The position numbers were made by a program, and so were the translations under genes. Shown here in pieces: positions 15,828 through 24,170 of a stretch of DNA of 64,000 nucleotides; the first letter of the stretch is position 1, and each line of letters begins with the position of its first letter. The notes under the pieces were generated by a model. That model saw only the letters and a list, made by a program, of their open reading frames with translations. It had not been told where the DNA came from and searched no databases. The stretch is taken from contig JADJXL010000001.1 in assembly GCA_016715885.1 (NCBI GenBank), positions 186,001 through 250,000 on the forward strand, in the 5' to 3' direction. This DNA is from Polyangiaceae bacterium (GTDB lineage Bacteria; Myxococcota_A; Polyangia; Polyangiales; Polyangiaceae).

Positions 15828-17315
15828 CTACAATTCGTGCGGCATCAAATCCCGCGGGCTTCGGTAATACTGAAGCGGCGAATACGACAGCATGTTCGAC
15901 ACGCGTGACGTGTAAATGCACGCGTACTCCTCCACCTGATCACCAAAGCTGCTCGGCTCGATCGACTCCTTCATGAGCGACCCCCAGAACGGGTGAAACT
16001 GCAAGTCGATCTCCCGCTCCAGCTTCGACGAATCGGCATCCACGGCCCGCAAAAGCCCCCGGATGCGCTCCACCGCTCGCTTCGTCCGCGACCGTTCGAT
16101 GTCGTGTGCCGACACGCCGTTCTTGCCCGACTCGTCTTCGATCTTCCGCGTCAGATCCTTGAAACGCTGCTGGTAGTACCGCAGTTGGTCCTCGAGCTCC
16201 TCGCGGCGTTGTTCGAGCTCGGCGCTCTCTTGATGCTGCTCACGACACGCTTCGTGTGCAAGCACTTCGGCCTCCATCTCTTGGATGATCATGGCCGTGC
16301 GCCAAGCCGACTCTTTCTTTGACCTCAAAATATCGCCGTAGATGTGATCACCGACGTAGAGGATGCGATCGCCGGACACACCGAGAGCCGCTTCGAGATC
16401 GTGCAAGTTTCCACCCTCGTAGATCGCTCCTCGTTCGAGCGGCGCGGAGGCGGGCCTGATCGTTTCGCCGTCGCGTTGAAACAGCGGCCGTCGCTCTTCG
16501 AAAAACGCAGGCTTCTGTGCTGCGACGATGACGAGGTCGAAGTAGTGCCGGAAGCTCGGGTACTCGGGCATCGCGTTGCCGAGCAGGTACGTCATCATCT
16601 GTTCGGTGTAGGGCCAGCGCGAGTTCGTTAGGAGAAACAGCTTTTTTCCGGCCGATCGAAATTTGTGTAGCGTCGATGCAAGAAGCGGATCGCGTTCCAC
16701 GAAACGCGGCAGGTCGCTCGAAACGACGTCGAGGATCGAGCCGTCGCGGTGCGCTTCGTCGATGCTTTCGCGGATGTCGGCAAACAGGCGCGCGTAATCG
16801 AGCTCGATGGAGCGAGCGTCGAAGGCGTCGACGATGCCGGCGTAGAGCGTCGCTTCACTCAGGGCGTAAAGCGTGTCGATGAAGTGGTAGCGGCCGGTGT
16901 TCGGCTTGAGCCTTTTCTGGTGGTAGAGCGATCGCAGTTCGTCTTTGCCGAGCTCGCGCAGGCCGTGGAAGCCTTTGTGGACCACCTTGAAGCGGTCCAT
17001 TTTCAGGACGTTGCCGTAGCGCTTGTCGATGAGCAGACCGCGGATTGGAAAGTCGATGGGCCAGCGGATTTCGCGAAGAATTTCGTCGGGATATCCGCGC
17101 CTGACAAGCTTGGGGATCGTGGCGGCGATGGACAAGTTGTCCATCTCGGCCTGGTTGTAGATCGCCAGCGTGTAGTCCATGTCGAACCCAACCCAATCGA
17201 TGCCTGCCATCTTCAGGTTGCGGTTCACGAACACACGGCGCGTGCGCGGGATGCGCGCGGGTGCAGCCGGCGTGAGATGTCCCTCGAACGGAAGAGTGAG
17301 CTGTTCGAACGTCAC
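15828..17315 (-). CDS. HAD-superfamily 5'-nucleotidase (cN-II-like)
   Basis: A 495-residue cytoplasmic protein of the HAD family. Motif I is GFDMDYTLAIY (nucleophile Asp45, acid/base Asp47), motif II is LFLLTNS, and motifs III/IV are KPAFF and YVGDHIYGDILRSKK. This order and length match the 5'-nucleotidase family typified by eukaryotic cN-II (IMP-GMP nucleotidase), which also occurs in some bacteria. The long C-terminal half has a helical segment (about 355-430) rich in Glu, Gln and Arg that may form a coiled coil. It starts with GTG at 17315. It is convergent with the FGE-like gene, whose stop is 4 bp away, and stands alone as a metabolic gene. Confidence 0.9.
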   Translation of the reverse strand: MTFEQLTLPFEGHLTPAAPARIPRTRRVFVNRNLKMAGIDWVGFDMDYTLAIYNQAEMDNLSIAATIPKLVRRGYPDEILREIRWPIDFPIRGLLIDKRYGNVLKMDRFKVVHKGFHGLRELGKDELRSLYHQKRLKPNTGRYHFIDTLYALSEATLYAGIVDAFDARSIELDYARLFADIRESIDEAHRDGSILDVVSSDLPRFVERDPLLASTLHKFRSAGKKLFLLTNSRWPYTEQMMTYLLGNAMPEYPSFRHYFDLVIVAAQKPAFFEERRPLFQRDGETIRPASAPLERGAIYEGGNLHDLEAALGVSGDRILYVGDHIYGDILRSKKESAWRTAMIIQEMEAEVLAHEACREQHQESAELEQRREELEDQLRYYQQRFKDLTRKIEDESGKNGVSAHDIERSRTKRAVERIRGLLRAVDADSSKLEREIDLQFHPFWGSLMKESIEPSSFGDQVEEYACIYTSRVSNMLSYSPLQYYRSPRDLMPHEL

Positions 17316-17485
17316 GGGAGAGCCATGGTCATGCTAGCCCATCCGCGAAAGCCCCGCGCGTCGCGACGACGCATCTCGCGTGCAAAAGATCGCCGCGTCT
17401 TCCGCGCCATCCTTCGTTGCCGTCAAAGGCGTGTCCAGCACGGCCAAATGCGCTATCTTCCGCCCCCAACGCGTTCGAGGTAACG

Positions 17486-18376
17486 ATGGCGAAGAATACG
17501 GAGAGCGGTCCGTTGCGGCGACCTACGTCCTGGTGGCTCCGCATGCTGCAAAAACGTGCCGAGCGGATGTACGAGGAAAAGCTCGACCTCTCGGAGCCGA
17601 TCGTATGGGCGTCGGAGGCAGAACGACAAGCAGCGATCGCATTTTTCAACGCCGCCTATCGCTCCGAGGAATCCGGTCTTCGTCAAGCCCACGAGCTCGC
17701 CGAACAAGTTGCTGCATGGGATCCCGAGCTTGCCGAGTGTCTTCGCCTCTACGGGAACGAAGAAGGCTGGCACCGCGAGCTACTCACGGAATTTCTCGAC
17801 TACCTCGGCGGCACCGTGCGTCCCATGGGCCGCGTAACGGGCACGTTTTTTCACCTTTACGCCAAGGCCAAACGTATCGAGACGATTGTCTTGACGAACC
17901 TCATGTTCGAGACGATCGGATCGACCACCTACCGCCTCGCGCTTCGTCGCGCCAAACATCCCGCTGTTCGGCACATCCTCACTGTCCTCACGCGTGACGA
18001 GTCGTTTCACGTACCGCTCAACGTTCACTTCTTGCGCGAAGCTCTCGCACGTCAGCCAAACACTTCGCGCTTGCGACTGCGCGCCATCTTCAACTTGCTC
18101 TACGTCGCGCTCTGGCTATCCGCCTACGCAAGCAGACGACGTGCAGAAGCGTTCGATCACATCCCGTTCGAAGTGTTGTCGCGCGCGTACGCGGAACATC
18201 TCGCGCGGCTCTTCCTGAAGGAGAGCGATTTGGATCTGCGTCCGCCGGCATTTTTACTGCGTTTGTTCGGTTTGTCCGAGGACGAGCTGCATCGCGGCGA
18301 AGACATCATCGGCATCGGCGTGCAAGCGGCCGAAGCGGCAGTCGATCGCCATCGCGTCGCCGTGGAAGCACTTTGA
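17486..18376 (+). CDS. Ferritin-like diiron protein in an ABC transporter operon
   Basis: The ATG at 17486 with GAGG before it gives 296 residues. The helical protein carries paired acidic and ExxH motifs: Glu61/62 (YRSEESG), E93xxH96 (GNEEGWHREL), Glu142 (MFETIGST) and E172xxH175 (TRDESFHVPLN), the ligand set of a diiron four-helix bundle. The ASYxRxxxR-like helices around 215-225 are hydrophobic (FNLLYVALWLSAY), so it may sit on the membrane. It is 6 bp from the ABC ATPase and should be transcribed with it. An oxygenase or desaturase acting on the lipid-like cargo of the exporter is one possibility; the substrate is unknown. A start at 17417 is possible but lacks a good ribosome site. Confidence 0.82.
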   Translation: MAKNTESGPLRRPTSWWLRMLQKRAERMYEEKLDLSEPIVWASEAERQAAIAFFNAAYRSEESGLRQAHELAEQVAAWDPELAECLRLYGNEEGWHRELLTEFLDYLGGTVRPMGRVTGTFFHLYAKAKRIETIVLTNLMFETIGSTTYRLALRRAKHPAVRHILTVLTRDESFHVPLNVHFLREALARQPNTSRLRLRAIFNLLYVALWLSAYASRRRAEAFDHIPFEVLSRAYAEHLARLFLKESDLDLRPPAFLLRLFGLSEDELHRGEDIIGIGVQAAEAAVDRHRVAVEAL

Positions 18377-18382
18377 CCACCA

Positions 18383-19081
18383 ATGGATGTTCCGGCCATC
18401 CGTGCAGAGCACGTCACGCGCGTACATGATGCCGGCAAAGGCACGCGCCACGCGCTCTCCGACGTCGACTTCATGGTGAACAGCGGCGAGTTCGTCGCGG
18501 TGCTCGGGCCGAGTGGCTCGGGCAAGAGCACGCTCCTCTCGATCATCGGCGGACTCGATCGTGCCTACCAGGGCAAGGTTTTTCTCTGGGGCGACGACAT
18601 CGGCGTCGGCACGATGAGCGACACGCGCCTTGCGCGTCTCCGAGGCAAACACATCGGGTTTGTCTTTCAACACTTTCACCTGCTCTCGCACCTCACGGTG
18701 CTCGAGAACGTCACGACCCCGGCGCTCTTCGATCCCGAAGCGGACGAAGCGCTGGACGTTCGGCGAGCGAAGGAGCTGCTCGAACGACTTGGTTTGTCTG
18801 ATCGAACCATGGACACGCCTGCGGAATTGTCTGGAGGCCAGCGACAACGCGTCGCGATTGCGCGGGCACTCTTGCGTAAGCCCAAACTTTTGCTCTGCGA
18901 CGAACCTACGGGGAACCTGGATGCAGAAACCGGTGCGCAGACGATTGCTCTGTTCGAGGAGCTCTATCGGCAAGATGGCTTGACGATCGTTGCCGTGACG
19001 CACGAGGAACGTCTTGCGCGCGTTGCGAGCCGCATCGTTCGGTTGCAAGACGGGCGTGTCGCAACGCTGGAGAATTCATGA
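18383..19081 (+). CDS. ABC transporter ATP-binding protein (LolD/MacB type)
   Basis: A 232-residue ABC ATPase with all motifs: Walker A GPSGSGKSTLL (about 43-53), Q-loop FVFQHFHLLSHLTVLENV, signature LSGGQRQRVAIARALL, Walker B LLLCDEPTGNLD and H-loop VTHEERLA. The DEPTGNLD and FQxxxLL patterns place it with the LolD/MacB/FtsE group, which pairs with FtsX-like permeases in lipoprotein release or mechanotransmission, not classical transport through the membrane. It overlaps the permease start by four bases (ATGA), so the two are one unit. The diiron protein gene is 6 bp upstream. Confidence 0.95.
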   Translation: MDVPAIRAEHVTRVHDAGKGTRHALSDVDFMVNSGEFVAVLGPSGSGKSTLLSIIGGLDRAYQGKVFLWGDDIGVGTMSDTRLARLRGKHIGFVFQHFHLLSHLTVLENVTTPALFDPEADEALDVRRAKELLERLGLSDRTMDTPAELSGGQRQRVAIARALLRKPKLLLCDEPTGNLDAETGAQTIALFEELYRQDGLTIVAVTHEERLARVASRIVRLQDGRVATLENS

Positions 19082-20466
19082 AGCTGTCTGCGCTCGTGCG
19101 ACTCGTTCGGCGGGACCTCGTTCGATCACGCGGGGCGCTTGCATCGAGTGCGTTTGGCATCGCGGCTGGATCGGCCACGCTGGTGTTTTTCCTGGCACTC
19201 GGGCTCGGCGTGCGCACCGTGCTTCTGGGCGATGTGTTTCCGATTCATCGCGTCGAGCTCGAACCTCCAAAGGCGCGAGATCCAGGTCTCTTGGGCTTGC
19301 TCTTGGGCGCGGGCGAAGTGCCTGGCATCTCGCCGAAGGACATCGAAACGATCGCGGCCGCGCCTGGCGTGAAGCACGTGCTCCCGAAGTTGTCGCTCGC
19401 GTTTCCTGCAAGCGCGCGTGGCGGGCGCGAGCTGCTCGGGCACGACGTTGGTTCGAGCGAGCTGCCGGGTGACGGCATCGAACCGATGCTCGCGGCGACG
19501 GACGTGCGGACCGATGTGTTTGCCGACCCGATGGATGCTGCCGGTCCCACGTGCAAGGACGACGCTGCATGCGGGCCGGACAAGTATTGTGAACTGCCGA
19601 GCGGTGCTACGTCAGGACGTTGCTCGGCACCGGTGCCTGCGATTGTCAGTCGGTATCTGGTGGAGATTTTCGACAAGACGATTGCGCCGGCGCATGGTTT
19701 TCCGGCCGTTGGGCAAACGCTGGTTTCGCGTGCGCAGAGCGTGACGTTCAACATGCGGCTTGGCGAGAGCCTTCTTGGGCGAGCGAAGCAGGGGGCGCCG
19801 CGCACGGTCAAAGCGAAGATCGTGGGCATTTCGCCGAGCGCCGTCGATTTGGGGCTCACGTTTCCGATTGGCGTGGTCAAACGTTGGAATCGTGAATATG
19901 GCGGAGACCGCGCAGCCGAGCGTTATTCGAGCGTCGTGGTCGAGGTCGGGTCTGGGGCGGACGTTGCGCCGGTGGTTACTGCGGCGGCGCGTATTGGACT
20001 CACGCCGAAAGATTCGCGAGCGCGTGACGTGAGCGTGCTCATTTCGGGCGTCATGGCGTTGCTATCGCTCGTTGCGGGCGTGATTCTGATCGTGAGTGCA
20101 GCGAGCATTGCACAAACGTTTCGAGCACTCGTGCTCGAGCGTCGTTCGGAGATTGCGCTTTATCGGGCGGTTGGTGCGGCATCTGGCGAGATAGCTGCGT
20201 GGACGATTTCCCTTGCGGCCGTGGTTGGTATTTCCGCGGGAGCGGTGGGGCTCGTCGTCGCGCGCATTTTGGCATTCGTGGCGGATGTATTGGCTGCGGA
20301 GAAGCTCCCGGATTTCCCGTTCAAGCCGTCGACATTTTTTGCGTTTCCGTGGTGGCTTTGGCTCGTCGGATTGGGGTTTTCGTTGCTGTTTTCGGTGCTT
20401 GGAGCCATAGGGCCCGCGCGAGCTGCGTCGAAAGTGGATCCGGCGAAAGCGCTTTCGGGTAGTTGA
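19078..20466 (+). CDS. FtsX/MacB-type ABC permease with a Cys-rich extracytoplasmic insert
   Basis: A 462-residue protein with one N-terminal membrane segment (AFGIAAGSATLVFFLALGLG), a large periplasmic domain to about residue 335, and three C-terminal segments (ISGVMALLSLVAGVILIVSA, WTISLAAVVGISAGAVGLVV, FPWWLWLVGLGFSLLFSVL). The FtsX core LERRSEIALYRAVGA and DPAKAL end are present. The periplasmic domain has an unusual CKDDAACGPDKYC...GRC segment with four Cys (159, 165, 171, 182), a small disulfide-rich knot like those in myxobacterial surface proteins. With the ATPase it likely moves lipoproteins or acts on the envelope; the diiron gene in the operon hints at a modified cargo. Confidence 0.92.
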   Translation: MKLSALVRLVRRDLVRSRGALASSAFGIAAGSATLVFFLALGLGVRTVLLGDVFPIHRVELEPPKARDPGLLGLLLGAGEVPGISPKDIETIAAAPGVKHVLPKLSLAFPASARGGRELLGHDVGSSELPGDGIEPMLAATDVRTDVFADPMDAAGPTCKDDAACGPDKYCELPSGATSGRCSAPVPAIVSRYLVEIFDKTIAPAHGFPAVGQTLVSRAQSVTFNMRLGESLLGRAKQGAPRTVKAKIVGISPSAVDLGLTFPIGVVKRWNREYGGDRAAERYSSVVVEVGSGADVAPVVTAAARIGLTPKDSRARDVSVLISGVMALLSLVAGVILIVSAASIAQTFRALVLERRSEIALYRAVGAASGEIAAWTISLAAVVGISAGAVGLVVARILAFVADVLAAEKLPDFPFKPSTFFAFPWWLWLVGLGFSLLFSVLGAIGPARAASKVDPAKALSGS

Positions 20467-20487
20467 CGCGACGATTGGCTGCGAACG

Positions 20488-21897
20488 CTAGGAAGACTTG
20501 GGATCTGCATAGAGATCTTCGAGATCGTGCCAGATGACGCTATCGTGTTCGGCACGTGGACGTTCACGTACGAAAATGCGTCGACTTATGGTTGCTCCAC
20601 GCTGGTTTGGATAACGGCCGACCTTGCTTTGCAGCTCGGCAATGAGGGCGGATGCACTGGGGGTTTTGCCCCATTTGCATTCACCCAGATCGGTGATTCC
20701 ATCATCGCGCAGACCGACGATGTCGATTTGAACGTTTTTGTCCCAATATTGTCCGACGTCGAACGATGAGGAAACCCCTTCGCGATTGTAGATGACTGGC
20801 AATGCTTCGCGACAAAGGCGTTCGAACGAGTGTCCGAAGTATGCATCGAGCGCGGGGCGGATTCTATCGGTGAGGGTGCGATTTGGACCCATTTGCGCAA
20901 TGAAGCTCGTATTCGGGTAAACGAACCGGAACCAGAAACGAAGGAGTGGGTCGTCGAGCTCGTAATGGACGTGTCGTGCAACGGGAGCTTTTCCGGTGAG
21001 AGGATACCGACGCGCGATGTAGCCCAGTTCGAGCAAGTGTTTGAAGTAGTATTGGAGGGCCCGGTCATCAATACCAGTGCGGAGAGCGAGTTCGGAGGCC
21101 GTGTGCGCGCCGAGTGCCATCGCGACCAGGATGGAATAGTAGCTGGAAACCTCGCGCAGCTCTTCACGTAGAAGAAAATCTGGTTCGTAACGCAATGGTG
21201 CAAATTCGGTCAGGATGGCCTCGGCAATGTTGGATTCTACGGATCGACGTGGAGAGAAGCTACGGAGGTAAAGGGGAATGCCGCCACAAATGAAGTAGGT
21301 TTTGGCTCGATCGATGAGCGAGTAGCCCGGATGAAAGAGCGCAGCTTCTCGATAATCGAAGGGGCGGAGTTTGATTTGTGCGGTTCGGCGTCCAAAAAGT
21401 GGGCTTTTCTTACCCAGAACCTCGCGCTCCATGAAGCCTACGTAAGAGCCGCAGAGAATGAGCATGACCTTGGGCGACCGTTTCCAGTGCAAGTCCCAGA
21501 ATTCCTGCAAGACGCTGGGTAATTCCGGGCTTTGTTCCACGATCCACTGAAATTCGTCGAAGCACAGCACCAGTTTTTCTGTGGATCGCCATTGTGATAC
21601 CACGGCGTTGATCGCGACTTTCCAGCTATCGGTGGAAAGGGAAGCGAGGAGGGGTTCACCTAGGACGGCGGCTGATTCCTCGAGGAATTCACGGATCTGC
21701 ATGGCCGCGGGTGCCCGCTTGCCCAAAAAGTAGATGCCTTTGCGCTTGGTCAGAAACCGTAGGATGAGCTCACTTTTGCCGACGCGGCGTCGACCGTAGA
21801 TGGGGACGAAGGAGCTGCGTTGGGCGTCGTGTTCCGCCTCGAGCATTCTGAATTCGGCGTCGCGGCCGATGAAGTTGGAGATAGGCTGAGGGTTCAC
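20488..21897 (-). CDS. Archaeal-type ATPase with DUF234 nuclease-like C-terminus
   Basis: A 469-residue protein. The N-terminal P-loop YGRRRVGKSELI (34-45) and Walker B LVLCFDEFQWI fit the ATPase_2 family (STAND-like, named from archaea). ICGGIPLYLRSF and the following winged-helix region (ASELALRTGIDDRALQYY...HLLELGYI) are typical. The C-terminal part, from FGHSFERLCREALP, has VQIDIVGL...DLGECKWG, a D...ExK pattern as in the DUF234/PD-(D/E)XK fold. Start is GTG at 21897. Upstream lies a 5 x 15-bp repeat array. These genes are patchily distributed in bacteria and are often suspected of mobility or defence; nothing here proves it. It is convergent with the permease gene. Confidence 0.88.
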   Translation of the reverse strand: MNPQPISNFIGRDAEFRMLEAEHDAQRSSFVPIYGRRRVGKSELILRFLTKRKGIYFLGKRAPAAMQIREFLEESAAVLGEPLLASLSTDSWKVAINAVVSQWRSTEKLVLCFDEFQWIVEQSPELPSVLQEFWDLHWKRSPKVMLILCGSYVGFMEREVLGKKSPLFGRRTAQIKLRPFDYREAALFHPGYSLIDRAKTYFICGGIPLYLRSFSPRRSVESNIAEAILTEFAPLRYEPDFLLREELREVSSYYSILVAMALGAHTASELALRTGIDDRALQYYFKHLLELGYIARRYPLTGKAPVARHVHYELDDPLLRFWFRFVYPNTSFIAQMGPNRTLTDRIRPALDAYFGHSFERLCREALPVIYNREGVSSSFDVGQYWDKNVQIDIVGLRDDGITDLGECKWGKTPSASALIAELQSKVGRYPNQRGATISRRIFVRERPRAEHDSVIWHDLEDLYADPKSS

Positions 21898-21940
21898 GGA
21901 GACCGTCCTCGTTCATCGCACACGATAGTCGCCTGTGGGA

Positions 21941-22015
21941 AACTTGTCAAGTCTAAACTAGCCAAGTCGTAACTTGTCAAGTTGCAACTTGTCAAGTTTA
22001 AGATTGACTAGTTGC
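21941..22015. repeat. Five tandem 15-bp repeats with dyad symmetry
   Basis: Units start at 21941, 21956, 21971, 21986 and 22001. Three contain AACTTGTCAAGT unchanged, one reads AACTAGCCAAGT, and the last, AGATTGACTAGT, is more diverged. Each core is a dyad (AACTT..AAGTT). The array fills the gap between the ATPase gene (starts 21897, minus) and the aminotransferase (starts 22083, plus), so it may be a row of operator sites controlling one or both. The regular 15-bp step places neighbouring sites on nearly opposite faces of the helix. Confidence 0.9.
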
Positions 22016-22082
22016 AGATGCACCGTACCAACCTGCGAATTTCTTGCATTTGGGCGCCGTTAGCAGCAAGCTCGCACCTCGC

Positions 22083-23285
22083 ATGACCCCCCTCCGCTTC
22101 TCCCGCCGCACCGCGTGGGACCGCTCCGAGAACCCCCTCGCTACCCTCATCCGCGACGCTCGCCGTTCCGGCCGGCCCCTCGTCGACCTCACCGAATCGA
22201 ATCCTACTCGCTGCAACATCGTCAATACCGACCACCTCATTGCACTTTTCGGGCATCCGCGTGGCAGTGCCTACGAGCCGCATGCGCTTGGCCATCCGGT
22301 TGCTCGCGAAGCCGTGGCGCGTTATTTCGCTGAACGCGGTCTTCCCGCCGATCCTGACCGAGTCGTGCTGAGCGCGAGCACGAGCGAGGCGTACGCGTGG
22401 ATCTTCAAGCTTCTCTGCGAACATGGCGATCGCGTGCTGATACCTGCGCCTTCCTATCCGCTCTTCGATTATCTCGCGCGGCTCGAAAACGTCGAAGTCG
22501 ACCGCTATCCTCTCGTGCGCGAAGAGGCCTGGCGCATTGATTTCGATGCGCTCGAGGGAGCCATCGTAAAAGCCGAAGGGCGCGCACGTGCCATCGTTCT
22601 GGTACATCCGAACAATCCCACGGGGTCCTTCGTGCGCCGAGACGAAGCGGTCATGTTATCGACGCTCGCTGCGAAACACGGCCTTGCGCTCGTCGTGGAC
22701 GAGGTTTTTGCCGAGTATGCACACGGAGCTCTGCCCGACAATCGATTGCCGAGTTTTTCAACCGAACGAAATGCGCTCACGTTCGTCATGGCCGGCCTAT
22801 CCAAAAGTCTGCTTCTGCCCCAGTGCAAAGTCGGGTTTACATTGGTATGTGGCCCGGATGCGCTCGTGCAAGAAGCCATCGCGCGTCTCGAAGTCGTTGC
22901 GGATACGTACCTTTCCGTATCGACTCCAGCGCAGCTCGCACTTCCCGAATTGCTGGCCGCTCGTCACGGCATTCAAGCCGCGGTACGCACGCGCGTCGCC
23001 GACAACTTGGCAGCGCTCGACAAGGCCATAACAAACGCCGGTTCGCATGCGGCCGTTCGACGTTTACCCACGGACGGCGGCTGGTACGCCATTCTGGAGG
23101 TCGCTCGGACGCGGGATGAAGACGCCTGGGTCGAATTACTCGTGCGTGACCATGGCGTCATCGTGCACCCGGGATATTTTTTTGAAATGGATCGCGAAGG
23201 GTTTCTCGTGGTGAGCCTTTTGCCCGAGCAGGCTCGGTTCGCCGCTGCAATCGAATCCGTCGTGGCGACCGTCGCGCACGGCTGA
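22083..23285 (+). CDS. PLP-dependent class I/II aminotransferase
   Basis: From the ATG at 22083 the product is 400 residues. Family features: N-terminal VDLTESNPTR, YFAERGLPADPDRVVLSASTSEAY, PAPSYPLFDYLARL, VLVHPNNPTGSFV (Asn-Pro-Thr-Gly contact), LALVVDEVFAEY (Asp binding the pyridine N) and AGLSKSLLLPQCKVGF with the PLP-binding Lys in SKS. Where most relatives have SKxxGLPGxRxG this one has LLPQCKVG, so the phosphate-binding Arg is a Lys. It is cytoplasmic and probably handles an aromatic or aliphatic amino acid. Another in-frame start, TTG at 22044, would overlap the repeat-side spacer and is not preferred. Confidence 0.9.
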   Translation: MTPLRFSRRTAWDRSENPLATLIRDARRSGRPLVDLTESNPTRCNIVNTDHLIALFGHPRGSAYEPHALGHPVAREAVARYFAERGLPADPDRVVLSASTSEAYAWIFKLLCEHGDRVLIPAPSYPLFDYLARLENVEVDRYPLVREEAWRIDFDALEGAIVKAEGRARAIVLVHPNNPTGSFVRRDEAVMLSTLAAKHGLALVVDEVFAEYAHGALPDNRLPSFSTERNALTFVMAGLSKSLLLPQCKVGFTLVCGPDALVQEAIARLEVVADTYLSVSTPAQLALPELLAARHGIQAAVRTRVADNLAALDKAITNAGSHAAVRRLPTDGGWYAILEVARTRDEDAWVELLVRDHGVIVHPGYFFEMDREGFLVVSLLPEQARFAAAIESVVATVAHG

Positions 23286-23294
23286 TGCCCATTT

Positions 23295-24140
23295 TCAAGG
23301 ATGCGCGCGCTTCATTTCGTCGGCTGCTTCGAGCGCGCTTTCCATTTCACGCACGAGCTCGTCCGCGGCTTCCTGTTCTTTCGCCGCTTGCTCTTCGCGC
23401 ATCGTTGCCTCGAGTCTTTCATTGACGCGTCGTAATGCCTCGGCAACGCGTTTTCCTTCTTTCGACGAAGCATCCACGCGCTTTTCGCGAATGGCCTTCA
23501 TTGCAGCATCGACCGTGGGCTTCAGCGGTGCGGCGACCACTTGATCGGCGCGATCGAGCTGCGTTTTGACCTTGCGCGACAGTGCGAGCAATTGGCCTTC
23601 GGGCGACGCGTCTTTCCCCTTTTTCCAGCGCCATGCGCCCATGGCAAGAATGCCACCGATCACAATGGCGGCGCCCACCTCCAAAAAAGGCATCGCTTTC
23701 GGCGGTACGATCGGCGGCGCGACGGGTGCAGGCAGGGCGACTTCGATGCCTACGCCGTCGAGCGTACTTCGAAAATCATCCCAACCCATCAGCCGCTTTT
23801 GCAATGCAATGCGCTTGTTGACGACCAGACACGGGGCGGAAACGCCCGCAGCTGCGCATGATTCTCCCCCTTTGTCGGTCGCAATCGCGCGTACTTCGTG
23901 TTTGGCGACATCGCGCGACGTCATGTGAAATCCGCCGCTTTCGAGGTCAATGAGACCAATTGCGTCGACGGATGCTCCTCCAGGCGAGCCCGCGGGCCAA
24001 GTCGTCGTGGCCGCATCAATCACCGAGCCGTCGTGCCGCGACGTATACGAGCCGGTGAGTACGATCTCCGTTCCTTGCGGCACGTCGATCGCAATGGCGG
24101 GTTTGTCGAGAGGTACCTTGATGATGATGGGTGCAGACAT
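23295..24140 (-). CDS. Single-pass membrane protein with coiled-coil tail
   Basis: A 281-residue protein of no recognised family. Residues 1-130 are beta-rich with one Cys pair (SCAAAGVSAPC). A Pro-rich stretch (PAPVAPPIVPP) leads to a membrane helix near 150-165 (FLEVGAAIVIGGILAMGAW). The remaining 110 residues are highly charged and helical (KVKTQLDRADQV, RVNERLEATMREEQAAKEQEAADELVREMESALEA), probably a coiled coil. There is no signal peptide, so which side the N-terminus faces is unsure. It lies 30 bp downstream of the VWA lipoprotein gene on the same strand and is likely its operon partner. Confidence 0.72.
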   Translation of the reverse strand: MSAPIIIKVPLDKPAIAIDVPQGTEIVLTGSYTSRHDGSVIDAATTTWPAGSPGGASVDAIGLIDLESGGFHMTSRDVAKHEVRAIATDKGGESCAAAGVSAPCLVVNKRIALQKRLMGWDDFRSTLDGVGIEVALPAPVAPPIVPPKAMPFLEVGAAIVIGGILAMGAWRWKKGKDASPEGQLLALSRKVKTQLDRADQVVAAPLKPTVDAAMKAIREKRVDASSKEGKRVAEALRRVNERLEATMREEQAAKEQEAADELVREMESALEAADEMKRAHP

Positions 24141-24170
24141 GCGCGTTCGGTGATCGGGGTTTGTCGCAGT

